This document shows, piece by piece, positions 25,766 through 34,000 of a DNA stretch of 64,000 nucleotides. The notes under the pieces were generated by a model that saw only the letters and a list, made by a program, of their open reading frames with translations, was not told where the DNA came from and did not search any database. Source of the stretch: RGIG5579 sp045541915 (GTDB lineage: Bacteria > Bacillota > Clostridia > Oscillospirales > SIG627). The DNA is taken from the NCBI GenBank assembly GCA_045541915.1, contig JAZQJZ010000007.1, positions 62,001 to 126,000 on the forward strand, given 5' to 3'. The first letter of the stretch is position 1. Each line of letters starts with the position of its first letter. The translations under genes were made by a program, and so were the position numbers.

Positions 25766-25794
25766 TTGACTACCTTTCCTATTTGTGGTAGAAT
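25766..25794 (+). promoter_or_regulatory. promoter of the sugar-kinase operon
   Basis: TTGACT at 25766-25771 and TAGAAT at 25789-25794, spacer 17. The rest of the 289-base divergent gap with the gyrB-like gene is AT-rich, and I see no clear operator. Confidence 0.7.
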
Positions 25795-25857
25795 CATAAA
25801 GAGTGAAAAAACCGTTTTAACCATTCGCTTCACTTCCGTACTGCAAGGAGTTTGATT

Positions 25858-27285
25858 ATGAATTTACTGGGTCTTGACGTTGGCACCACTTCTCTGAAAG
25901 CCGTTTTGTTTGACGAGGGAGGATGCTGCCTTGCCGAAACCAATCTTGATTATACCCTCGACACTCGGGGAGACCTGGTGGAGTTCGATGCAAACGAGTA
26001 TATCCGCATCGCCAAAAAAGCCATTGCAGAAATTGAAAAAACAGCTCCCATTGATGCTATTTGTGTGGATACCCAAGGGGAAACTATGATCCTCACCGAT
26101 GAAGATGGAAATCCCACCATGCCCGCCATTGTCTGGCTGGATAACCGTGCCACAAAGGAAGCAGAGGAGATCGCCGCTCATTTCGGTCAGGAAAAGATTT
26201 ATAACATCACCGGTCAGCCGGAAACCACCGGCGGTTGGCCCGGATGCAAGCTTCTTTGGGTGAAGCGGAATTTGCCCGAGGTTTGGAAAAAGACCAAAAA
26301 AGTATTTTTGCTGGAAGACTGGCTCCTTTGGGCCCTTACCGGTGAATTTGTCACCGAGCCCACCATTCAGTCCTCCTCCATCTATCTGGATATTACAAAG
26401 CTGGATTGGTGGGATGAAATGCTTCAATATATCGGCGTTCCCCGCGAAATGCTGCCGAAGATCGTTCCCTCTGCCACCAAAGTGGGCACCTTTGGAAAGG
26501 CCACCGTGGTTTCCGGTGCATTGGATCAGATCGCCGGTGCAGTGGGCGTCGGTGTGGTGGATGAAAACATCGTCAGTGAAATGACCGGCACCATTATGGC
26601 CATTTGCGTGGTCACCGATCGCATCCCCACCTTTGATCCCAAATCCAAAATCCCCTGTCACCTTCACGCCATCCCCGGGAAATTCGTTTCCCTGCTCTGG
26701 TCTTCCACGGCCGGCATGGCACTGAAATGGTTCCGTAACAATTTCGCCGAATCCCTTTCCTTCAAGGAATTGGATGAACTGGCAGAGAAGGCCGGTCCCG
26801 GTGCAGAGGGCCTTACCATGCTCCCTCACCTTTGCGGCTCTACCATGCCCGTTTATAACCCCGATGCCAGAGGCTCCTTCTGGGGCATGACCCTGGCCCA
26901 CGGAAAGGGTCATTTTGCCCGTGCCATTCTGGAAGCAGTGGCCTTCACCTTGAAGGACGACCTGGAGGTGATCGGCGCCAAATGCGACGAGATCCGGATC
27001 ACCGGCGGCGGCGCCGCAAGCCCCCTTTGGGCCCAGATCAAAGCAGACGTCACCGGACTGAAGCTTTCCACCTTGAAGGAGAAGGAATCCGCGTGCCTGG
27101 GAACTGCTATTCTGGCCGGCGTTGGCTGTGGCGTTTATGAAAGCGTGGAAAGCGCCTGCGCCAAGATCATCGCCACCAAAAAGACCTATTCCCCCAGCGG
27201 TACCGATTACACCGCCGCTTATCGCCAGTATAAAAAACTGGATGCCATGCTGAACGACCCGGAAAACAAAATTTCCGAGAAATAA
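25858..27285 (+). CDS. FGGY-family carbohydrate kinase (xylulokinase-like)
   Basis: 475 residues. N-terminal phosphate loop LGLDVGTTSLKAVLFD, AICVDTQGETMILTDEDGNP, IVWLDNRA and C-terminal ATP-binding ITGGGAASPLWAQIKADVTG, all in FGGY order and at normal length. It would phosphorylate a ketose or polyol. ATG at 25858 has AAGGAG seven bases upstream. It is first in a run with an SIS isomerase, a TIM-family isomerase and YjbQ, which suggests the product is a small sugar phosphate isomerised by the next genes. No transporter is attached, and the substrate is unknown. Confidence 0.85.
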   Translation: MNLLGLDVGTTSLKAVLFDEGGCCLAETNLDYTLDTRGDLVEFDANEYIRIAKKAIAEIEKTAPIDAICVDTQGETMILTDEDGNPTMPAIVWLDNRATKEAEEIAAHFGQEKIYNITGQPETTGGWPGCKLLWVKRNLPEVWKKTKKVFLLEDWLLWALTGEFVTEPTIQSSSIYLDITKLDWWDEMLQYIGVPREMLPKIVPSATKVGTFGKATVVSGALDQIAGAVGVGVVDENIVSEMTGTIMAICVVTDRIPTFDPKSKIPCHLHAIPGKFVSLLWSSTAGMALKWFRNNFAESLSFKELDELAEKAGPGAEGLTMLPHLCGSTMPVYNPDARGSFWGMTLAHGKGHFARAILEAVAFTLKDDLEVIGAKCDEIRITGGGAASPLWAQIKADVTGLKLSTLKEKESACLGTAILAGVGCGVYESVESACAKIIATKKTYSPSGTDYTAAYRQYKKLDAMLNDPENKISEK

Positions 27286-27314
27286 ATCACAAAAAGAAAA
27301 CGAGGTATAAGACG

Positions 27315-27911
27315 TTGAAACCCGAAGCAAAAAAAGCCGCCCAGAATGCCTTTTTACTGGAAGCGGAAGAGATCCGCAGAGCAAGAGAGGTGATGGATTG
27401 GGACGCCTTTGATAAGGCCGTTCAGGTCCTTGCCAAGGCAGAGCGCATCGGAACCGCCGGCTGCGGTCATTCCGGCATCTGCTGCACCCATTTTGCCCAT
27501 TCCCTTTGCTGCATCGAACGCCCGGCAAGATTCGTTTCCCCAGCCGAAGCAGTTCACGGCGCCATGGGCTTTATTCAGAAGGGCGACGTCATGGTCCTGG
27601 CCTCTCGCGGAGGCAAGACAGCCGAACTCATTCCCATTATGAACATTGCCAAAACCAAAGGTGCCACCGTCATTTCCGTAACGGAGAAGATGGACTCTCC
27701 CCTGGCCTTGGGTGCAGACATTGTGCTTCCCATGCGCGTGGAAAAGGAGACGGATAAATACAATTCCCAGTCCACCTCCAGCTTTGTAGCCCTCAGCGCC
27801 GTGTTCGATGCCCTGCAGACCGCGCTGATCGAAGAAACCGGCTATGTAAACGAGCAGTTCGCACTCATTCATCCCGGCGGAGCCGTGGGTGAAAGACTGA
27901 ACCAAAAATAA
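27315..27911 (+). CDS. SIS-domain sugar-phosphate isomerase (GutQ/KdsD-like core)
   Basis: 198 residues. A single SIS fold with GTAGCGHSGICCTHFAHSL, MVLASRGGKTAELIPIMNIAKTKGATVISVT and the terminal HPGGAVGERL motif shared with arabinose-5-phosphate isomerases. The CBS domains of KdsD/GutQ are absent. The start is TTG at 27315 with GAGG eight bases upstream. It likely interconverts an aldose and ketose phosphate made by the upstream kinase. Confidence 0.8.
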   Translation: MKPEAKKAAQNAFLLEAEEIRRAREVMDWDAFDKAVQVLAKAERIGTAGCGHSGICCTHFAHSLCCIERPARFVSPAEAVHGAMGFIQKGDVMVLASRGGKTAELIPIMNIAKTKGATVISVTEKMDSPLALGADIVLPMRVEKETDKYNSQSTSSFVALSAVFDALQTALIEETGYVNEQFALIHPGGAVGERLNQK

Positions 27912-27928
27912 AGCAAAGGAGAAATCAC

Positions 27929-28639
27929 ATGATCCAAAATTTGAAAATCAAAGCACCCTTCTTTGAAATCGGTCCCAAAAACTATCTCTGGGGCGATGAC
28001 GTTTTGGAACTTGCCAAGGTAGCAGACCAGGCCAGCAAAAAATACAATGTGGATATCATTTTCACCACTCCCATCGTGGAGCTTCGCAGAGTGAAGGAAG
28101 CCACCGAAAAGCTCCACGTTTTCGCACCTCATATGGATTCCTTAAAGCCCGGCAGAGGCCTGGCTGATATTCTACCCGAAAGCCTGGTGGCCGCCGGCGC
28201 TGAAGGTGTTATGCTGAACCACTGCGAAAAGAGCATCACCGTAGCAGAATTGAAAAGCGCCATCAAGCGTGCCGAAGAGGTCGGCCTTGCCACCATCGTT
28301 TGTGCCGATTCCTGCGCAGAGGCAGCTGCCATTGCCCACTTAAATCCCGATATCATTGTGGCCGAGCCCACTGAATTGATCGGAACCGGAAAAGCCAGCG
28401 ATAAGGAGTACGTCGAGGCTTCCACTCGCGCTGTAAAAGACGTAAATCCCGCAATCCTGGTGCTCCAGGGCGCCGGCATCAAGTGCTATGACGACGTTTA
28501 CCGCAACATCTTCGCCGGAGCCGATGCCACCGGTTCTTCTTCCGGCATTGTCGGTCTTCCCACTGCCCAGGAGCGCTATCAGATGGTGGATGATATGATC
28601 CGCGCCGTCAGAGAAGCCTGGGACGCAAGACAAAAATAA
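27929..28639 (+). CDS. triosephosphate isomerase-family protein (archaeal-like, second type)
   Basis: 236 residues. TIM barrel with histidine in VMLNHCEKSI, catalytic glutamate in VAEPTELIGTG and phosphate loops GAGI and GLPTA. It resembles the shorter archaeal-type enzymes rather than the 250-residue bacterial TpiA; the usual N-terminal NxK is replaced by a segment with GPKNY. Related TIM-like enzymes in tetritol pathways act on tetrulose phosphates. The operon setting supports a substrate other than glyceraldehyde 3-phosphate, but that is inference. Confidence 0.8.
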   Translation: MIQNLKIKAPFFEIGPKNYLWGDDVLELAKVADQASKKYNVDIIFTTPIVELRRVKEATEKLHVFAPHMDSLKPGRGLADILPESLVAAGAEGVMLNHCEKSITVAELKSAIKRAEEVGLATIVCADSCAEAAAIAHLNPDIIVAEPTELIGTGKASDKEYVEASTRAVKDVNPAILVLQGAGIKCYDDVYRNIFAGADATGSSSGIVGLPTAQERYQMVDDMIRAVREAWDARQK

Positions 28640-28674
28640 AATCGTTTAAAATTTATTTTCAGGAGGATAATGAA

Positions 28675-29301
28675 ATGGAATTTAAAGTATATCAAAAAGA
28701 ACTGGAGCTCCAGTCCAGAGGTTGGATCCCCACCTTCCACGATGTCTCCAAGGAGATCATGGAGATCGTTGCCGCTTCCGGTGTCAAATCCGGTACCTGC
28801 TGCATCGCTTCTCACCACACCACCTGCTCTGTTATGGTTCAGGAGTGCTCCCACGATATCGACTCCTTCGACCTGGAATTTCTCCAGCACGACCTTTTGG
28901 ACATTATGAGAAAGCTCATTCCCGACTTTGCTGAAGAAGGCCAGTACCGTCATCCCGGCCCCATCCACGCTCAGTTCGGCAGATACGTAAAGGAACCCGG
29001 CAACTACACCTCCTATAACACCGACGGTCACCTCCGCTCTGTTTTCTTTGGCAGAAGCGAGACCATGACCATCAAGGACGGCGTTCTTGACGGCGGCGAA
29101 TTCGCTCACATTTACTTCATCGACTGGGACCACGTTCGCGCCCGTCGCAGACAGCTGAACGTAACCGTTATGGGTACCACCGAGTGCATCACCCCCGAGG
29201 AAAGAAAGTTCAACGGCGGCGAAGTGATCAATACCCTTCGTAAGTTCACCCCCGAAGAAACCGCTGAAATGGTGGAATTCACCCTCCAGCAGCAGAGATA
29301 A
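28675..29301 (+). CDS. YjbQ family (UPF0047) protein
   Basis: 208 residues. The family hallmarks SHHTTCSVMVQECS, EGQYRHPGPIHAQFGRY and TIKDGVLDGGEFAHIYFIDWD are visible with conserved His residues expected to bind a metal or phosphate. Known homologues show weak thiamine-phosphate synthase activity in vitro, and the true role is unknown. This copy is longer than the usual 130-140 residues, through insertions after QECSHD and in the C-terminal tail. It has a strong AGGAGG and is last in the kinase-SIS-TIM operon. Confidence 0.85.
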   Translation: MEFKVYQKELELQSRGWIPTFHDVSKEIMEIVAASGVKSGTCCIASHHTTCSVMVQECSHDIDSFDLEFLQHDLLDIMRKLIPDFAEEGQYRHPGPIHAQFGRYVKEPGNYTSYNTDGHLRSVFFGRSETMTIKDGVLDGGEFAHIYFIDWDHVRARRRQLNVTVMGTTECITPEERKFNGGEVINTLRKFTPEETAEMVEFTLQQQR

Positions 29302-29323
29302 ATTTCTCAAAATAAGAAAGCAT

Positions 29324-29360
29324 TACCCGGGTAAGCCCTTTGGCTTCCCGGGTATTTTTT
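29324..29360 (+). terminator. terminator of the sugar operon
   Basis: TACCCGGG and CCCGGGTA with an inner AAGCC/GGCTT form a long stem followed by a TTTTTTT run. Confidence 0.88.
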
Positions 29361-29369
29361 TGTTTTCTC

Positions 29370-29554
29370 TAAAACGGTTGTCAAATTCAGAAATTCCTCT
29401 GGTCTTTGCGGGAGGCAGGTTGCCTCCCCTACAGAAATGTGGGGCAATATCTTTTTTCGGTCTTTGGTACAAACAGTGATGAAATACGTTCCTTCGGTGG
29501 AATAATCAAAATCCTCCAGGCGATTTCGTTTCCTTTTTGGCAATTCGTTTTCCC
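29370..29554 (-). pseudogene. RAYT transposase remnant, copy 1 (N-terminal part)
   Basis: On the minus strand the sequence matches residues 1-55 of the intact RAYT at 36384: LPKRKRNRLEDFDYSTEGTYFITVCTKDRKKIL. The start codon is lost (ATGG is AGGG here), and the homology stops within the spacer after the yjbQ terminator. A family A palindrome replaces the family C palindrome of the intact copy at the same codon position. Confidence 0.75.
29410..29428. repeat. REP-like palindrome, family A
   Basis: GGGAGGCAGGTTGCCTCCC followed directly by CTAC (GTAG on the other strand). It lies inside RAYT remnant copy 1. Confidence 0.85.
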
Positions 29555-29780
29555 TTTTTTCACGTCTTTATGATATTTTATCACGTTTCCTAAAATGGAT
29601 CAATCCGATCTGATTCCGCGGGTTGATTTGCCTTGTAGGGGAAGGGGTCCTTACGCAAAATATGCACATCACCACGGATAGAATTCCTTCGTGTAGGGGC
29701 CGACGTCCCCGACGGCCCACCAGATCCGCGCCAATCTGCTTTATTCCGCCATTCCACGTAGGGGAGGCAATCTGCCTCCC
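29501..29780. repeat. 280-bp direct repeat, left copy
   Basis: Nearly identical to 30021-30300, offset exactly 520 bases. It spans the start of a RAYT copy, its upstream region, a GTAGGGGAAGGGGTCC segment, and a B-A palindrome pair. It indicates tandem duplication of a RAYT-plus-REP unit. Confidence 0.85.
29697..29780. repeat. composite palindrome pair B-A
   Basis: A 22-base family B palindrome (29697-29718, arms GGGCCGACG and CGACGGCCC) and family A GGGAGGCAATCTGCCTCCC (29762-29780) are separated by 43 bases. Both are preceded by GTAG. The same pair with the same spacer recurs at 30217-30300 and inverted at 36925-37008. Confidence 0.88.
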
Positions 29781-30076
29781 GATTTCGGGGTCCAATATCA
29801 TTAAAATTAAATGAATATGGTTCGGCATAATAACGTATTGCGCAATTTCGATGTTATGATAAAACCCATTCATTTCATTGATGTTTTTATTGGCAATTTT
29901 TCCTAAAATTCAACAAATGGATGTTTTGCGGGGCGTCGAGGACGTCGCCCCCTACAGAAAGGTGTGATAATATCTTTTTTCGGTCTTTGGTACAAACGGA
30001 GAAAAAACGCGCCCTCGGTGGAATAATCAAAATCCTCCAGGCGATTTCGTTTCCTTTTTGGCAATTCGTTTTCCAT
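29781..30076 (-). pseudogene. RAYT transposase remnant, copy 2 (frameshifted, 3' truncated)
   Basis: ATG at 30076 opens the same MENELPKRKRNRLEDFDYSTEGA start as the intact gene. A two-base loss near 30015 and a one-base gain near 29900 break the frame. The HIH strand (YVIMPNHIHLILMIL) survives. The gene ends in a family A palindrome where C-terminal codons should follow, and the DHVIRDRE and YIYENP parts are absent. Confidence 0.75.
29930..29951. repeat. REP-like palindrome, family C
   Basis: A 22-base palindrome with arms GGGGCGTCG and CGTCGCCCC, followed by CTAC. It lies inside RAYT copy 2 at the position matching 36511-36532 in the intact gene. Confidence 0.85.
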
Positions 30077-30216
30077 TTTTCACGTCTTTATGATATTTTA
30101 TCACGTTTCCTAAAATGGATCAATCCGATCTGATTCCGCGGGTTGATTTGCCTTGTAGGGAAAGGGGTCCTTACGCAAAATATGCACATCACCACGGATA
30201 GAATCCCTTCGTGTAG

Positions 30217-30300
30217 GGGCCGACGTCCCCGACGGCCCACCAGATCCGCGCCAATCTGCTTTATTCCGCCATTCCACGTAGGGGAGGCAATCTGCCTCCC
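30217..30300. repeat. composite palindrome pair B-A, second copy
   Basis: Identical in layout to 29697-29780: family B at 30217-30238, 43-base spacer, family A at 30282-30300, each preceded by GTAG. It lies just beyond the stop of RAYT copy 3. Confidence 0.88.
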
Positions 30301-30514
30301 GCAAAATTCGCGCAATGCCGGTTCATTCATCCCCTTGGGAGAAGAAACAATCCTCTTCCCATTTGATGGGGTTTTCATAAATGTATTTTGCAATTTTTTC
30401 GTAATCCTCGCGGTCTCGGATCACGTGATCGTGAAAGGATCGCTGCCAGATGGATTGACCGATGGATTTTGACACAAATCGTTTCATATGTCCGATTATG
30501 GTTGATATGGTAGG

Positions 30515-30533
30515 GGAGGCAATCTGCCTCCCG
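30515..30533. repeat. REP-like palindrome, family A
   Basis: GGGAGGCAATCTGCCTCCC preceded by GTAG, in frame inside RAYT copy 3 just after the HIH strand. Confidence 0.87.
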
Positions 30534-30692
30534 CTTTCGGGTTCCAATATCATTAAAATTAAATGAATATGGTTCGGCATAATAACGTATTGATCTAAAA
30601 TCACATTTGGATATTTTTCTGAAATGTTCTTAATTCCATTCTTTACGCTTTCTCCAACATTTGTTAAATTCAGAAATTCCACTGGTCTTTGC

Positions 30693-30711
30693 GGGAGGCA
30701 GGTTGCCTCCC
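30693..30711. repeat. REP-like palindrome, family A
   Basis: GGGAGGCAGGTTGCCTCCC followed by CTAC, in frame inside RAYT copy 3 after the codons for KKILSHISV. Confidence 0.87.
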
Positions 30712-30784
30712 CTACAGAAATGTGGGACAATATCTTTTTTCGATCTTTGGTACAAACAGTGATAAAATACGCTCCCTCGGTGCA

Positions 30785-30819
30785 CAAAAAACTGTGGCAC
30801 CGGAAATCCGGTGCCACAG
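30785..30819 (-). terminator. terminator of the surface-protein operon
   Basis: CTGTGGCACCGG pairs with CCGGTGCCACAG across a four-base loop, and an A-run at 30785-30791 supplies the T-run for minus-strand transcription. Confidence 0.9.
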
Positions 30820-30837
30820 AAATGTGATTTTTTTGAA

Positions 30838-31020
30838 TTAGGGATTCAGACGATCGTTGTTGGTGCCGATATCGACGGAACCGCCGGACGTATTGCCGGA
30901 GCCTTCGGTATTGGTGCCGCTTCCAAAGCCGTCACCGGTATTGGAAAGCACAGTGCCAAGAACATCTTCTGTCTCAAAACGAATGACCTCTGCAAGAGGT
31001 GAAATATATTCTTTTTTCAT
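30838..31020 (-). CDS. 60-residue small protein of unknown function
   Basis: 60 residues. A conserved-looking N-terminal half (MKKEYISPLAEVIRFETEDV) is followed by a Gly/Ser/Thr/Asn-rich tail. The opening resembles short proteins widespread in gut Clostridia (MKKxYxSPxxExxxFxxEDV pattern, from memory) with no assigned role. No signal peptide and no cysteines. GGAGGTG lies eight bases before the ATG, 18 bases after the stop of the giant surface-protein gene, so both are on one transcript ending at the 30785 terminator. It could be a modified peptide, a chaperone-like partner or an exported peptide; there is no maturation enzyme nearby. Confidence 0.7.
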   Translation of the reverse strand: MKKEYISPLAEVIRFETEDVLGTVLSNTGDGFGSGTNTEGSGNTSGGSVDIGTNNDRLNP

Positions 31021-31038
31021 CTTTCTTCACCTCCAAAA

Positions 31039-34000
31039 TTATGCTGCCTGATAGTTGACACAAGCCTGAACCAGTTCAGCCAGAGCATCTACTTTTGCTT
31101 TTTCAGCTGCATCGTCCGAATCAGCGTATTCGTTTTGTACATACTCGGTCAGACCCTTGATGCTGGTATAGGTTTCAGCAGCACAGGTGCCGAGAATGCC
31201 GGTATACTCGTCAGCAACGTTGCCGTCGATGTAAATACCAACAAACAGGTTTTCATTGGGATTCTCAAGGCTGACATAGAAATCAACCGTGATATCGGTG
31301 CCTTCAACATTTACAGTGTAATAGTAATCAGCAAGTTCGTTCCAAGCGCCATCAACCTTTGCATAGAGGGAGATCTTATCTGCCAAGCTTGCATCGGTAA
31401 TGGTACCGGAGAAGCGAATACCAACTGCATCGCCCATCAGCATGGACACAGTGTTGAACTTCAGGCCGAGACCGTTTGCGGAATAGAACTGAGGATCAGC
31501 AGCATCGTGCTTCACAAAGTCAGCTGCAAAATCATACTTCTTCTCCACACCGGCACAAACGGATGCGCCGTAGTTGTAAATGGCCTTAAAGAGATTAGCC
31601 GCATCTCCTTCAGAGTTCTGGTCAAGACCGAGATCGCAGATCTCGAAGATGGTGAGCTCGTTGCAGAATGCGCTTCCGGCAAAGGTAACAGCCTTATCGA
31701 AGTGATCGGGAGCCACTGCCTTCATTTGGAACTTGTAATAGCCGCCGTCTGCCACGGAATTTTCATTAATCACGCCGGTGCCAAGCACATAAAGGTTGGA
31801 GCCGTCATCGCTCAAATCCATGGTGAGAGTGAACTTCAGTGCGCCGATCTTCTTTTCGCCATCTACGATGATCTCGTTGCGAGAAGCAGCGTAAGTTTCG
31901 TAATCAGTTTCGGAGATCCAAACGTTGAGAATGATTCTGGCATCCACATCCATTACAACGCTGAAGTTCATAGAAGCGCCGGTGTAAGTGATCACGTCAA
32001 CTTCATTTTCTTCGCCAACGGTAACGGTGGAATCTGCCTTCTTCAGGTAAACGCCGTTGATGCCAGGAGTAACAGGAACCACCTTATCAACGCCATCCTC
32101 GGTCAGGAAGGTAACATAGGTCTTGTCGATGGTCCAGCCGTCTTGATTTGCGGAGTAGATTCTCACATCGCCAACTTCGGTTACTTTGTTCTCATCCAGA
32201 ACATCAGTCACAGAAGTGGGAACGCCGGTGAGGAAGGATCCGCGGCCGCTGTCTTCATCAATTGCGGAATCGAGAAGGGTAATGTCGCCAATCAGATAGA
32301 TATTGATATAGTCATAATCTAAGGCATGGTCTCTCTTGGTGCCTTCCCAAATGGGCTTGTTAAAGGTACCAGCCTTAATATAGACGTTGATCTCAGCCTC
32401 CTGGGTACCGTTAATATGGCTTCCGGCAAGGCCGACCTGGCTTGCTTTTCTCGTGGAGAATACCGGAATTTCATCGCCATACTTATCAACGTAAACCGTA
32501 ACAGATCCCGTACCGCCTTTGGTGCCTAAAGCAACAAATTCATGGCCGGTGTAACCACCGTTAAAGTAAATAACGTGGTTACCGGTAATTTCGCTGCGGC
32601 TGCCCCAGAAGGTGCCGTTAAATTCGCAGCTGTTAACGGTGGTAACAATGTCACCGGTGAATTCGCCGTCTCTGGTCACGTCATAGTTGCCCGCCACGTA
32701 GCAATTCGTCATGGTATTCACTACATCACCGGTCAAGTAAGCTGCACGACCGAGAACGAAGATAGAATAACCACTTTGACCATCAGCCGACGAGCCGTTG
32801 TAATTAAAGTTGGTATTGGAAATCTCAGACTTCACATTACCCACATTGCCTTTAACACTGTTCAAGCCGTAATAAATTACGTTGAAGTTGGAGTTTGTAA
32901 TATTATTGGTAAGAGCGTAGATGGGATTGCCCTCTCCATCTTCGGTGGCTTCTGCGGTAAGAGCAATCACGCCGGTGCCGCGGAAGTTACCGTGTTTCAC
33001 GGTAGTTTCGGTTGTAACTTCATCGCCAGTATCCGGATCGGTCGTCTGGTTGAAGGTCAAACCGTCAATGTTATTGGTGATCTTCACATCAACACCTGCT
33101 TTGGAACCGCCGTAGAACTCGGTGCCGTTCAGAATGACATTGGTAATGTTGTTGGTAATGTCATACTTATATCCCTGACCATTGGTATGGGCACCGCCAT
33201 AGAAGGTTCCAATGTTAAGGGTAGCAGAGCCTTCTTCGGCGGATGCAGGATCCTTGCAAAGGTGGTTGGTAACCGTTACAGTAGGTGCAGGATCGGCAGC
33301 TTTGTTATTATTACGGGCACCACCGTAGAACTCGGTGATGTTACCGCCGTAGATGTAGTTGTTGATGCTTTCAGGGACGAGGGTTGATTCACCATTGTAG
33401 CCGCAAAATGTAGCAATGTCACCACCATAAATATAGTTTTCAATGGGAGCGTCATTGTTGTGCATTCCATACAAAACGCCGATATCGCCCGCATAGAACT
33501 TATTGACCACTTTTCCGGTGGTAGAGTAAGAACCGTAGAAGGTACCGATCGTGGGAACTCGACCCTCATAGGCCTGAACGATTGTTGTTGTCGTTCCACC
33601 AACATTACTCTGACCGGATCCCCAAATACGTCCCGCAAAGTTAGAAGCGCCTTGAACGGTCAGATTTACATCGCCGGTGATTTCTGAGTGGCTTGCATAA
33701 TATCTAGAGTTTACATAAGAATCGGTAATGGTTGTCGTAGCATCGCCCATAACTTTTTTGCTGGAGGTTCCGTAGCAACCTGCGCTGCTACCGGTATTAC
33801 CGATCTTGACACCGTCGAGAACTACCTCAACGTTACCGGCAACAGTAGCACCACTTCCGGTGAATTGTCCATTCAAAACAACATTAGAGCCAGTAACTTT
33901 GCCGTCAGCAATCGTAGGAGTTCCTTTGAATTCGGTTCTCACCGCAGTATCAGTGCCATTATTAACAGTAGCACCCAGCGCAGCAAAGTTACCTGTAAGA

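Larger units (their letters stand above)
30323..30784 (-). pseudogene. RAYT transposase remnant, copy 3 (5' truncated)
   Basis: An uninterrupted reading frame covers residues 20 to the C-terminus: TEGAYFITVCTKDRKKILSH, YVIMPNHIHLILMIL, WQRSFHDHVIRDREDYEKIAKYIYENPIKW. The first 19 residues and the start are replaced by the terminator region of the neighbouring peptide gene. The middle segment (TNVGESVKNGIKNISEKYPNVILDQ) differs from the intact copy, so the copies are diverged relatives and not recent duplicates. Two family A palindromes are embedded in frame. Confidence 0.78.

Noticed and set aside
25864..27528. Antisense reading frame of 554 codons opposite the sugar kinase
   Set aside because: The composition is the Gly/His-rich pattern expected of an antisense shadow, and the plus-strand kinase is unmistakable.
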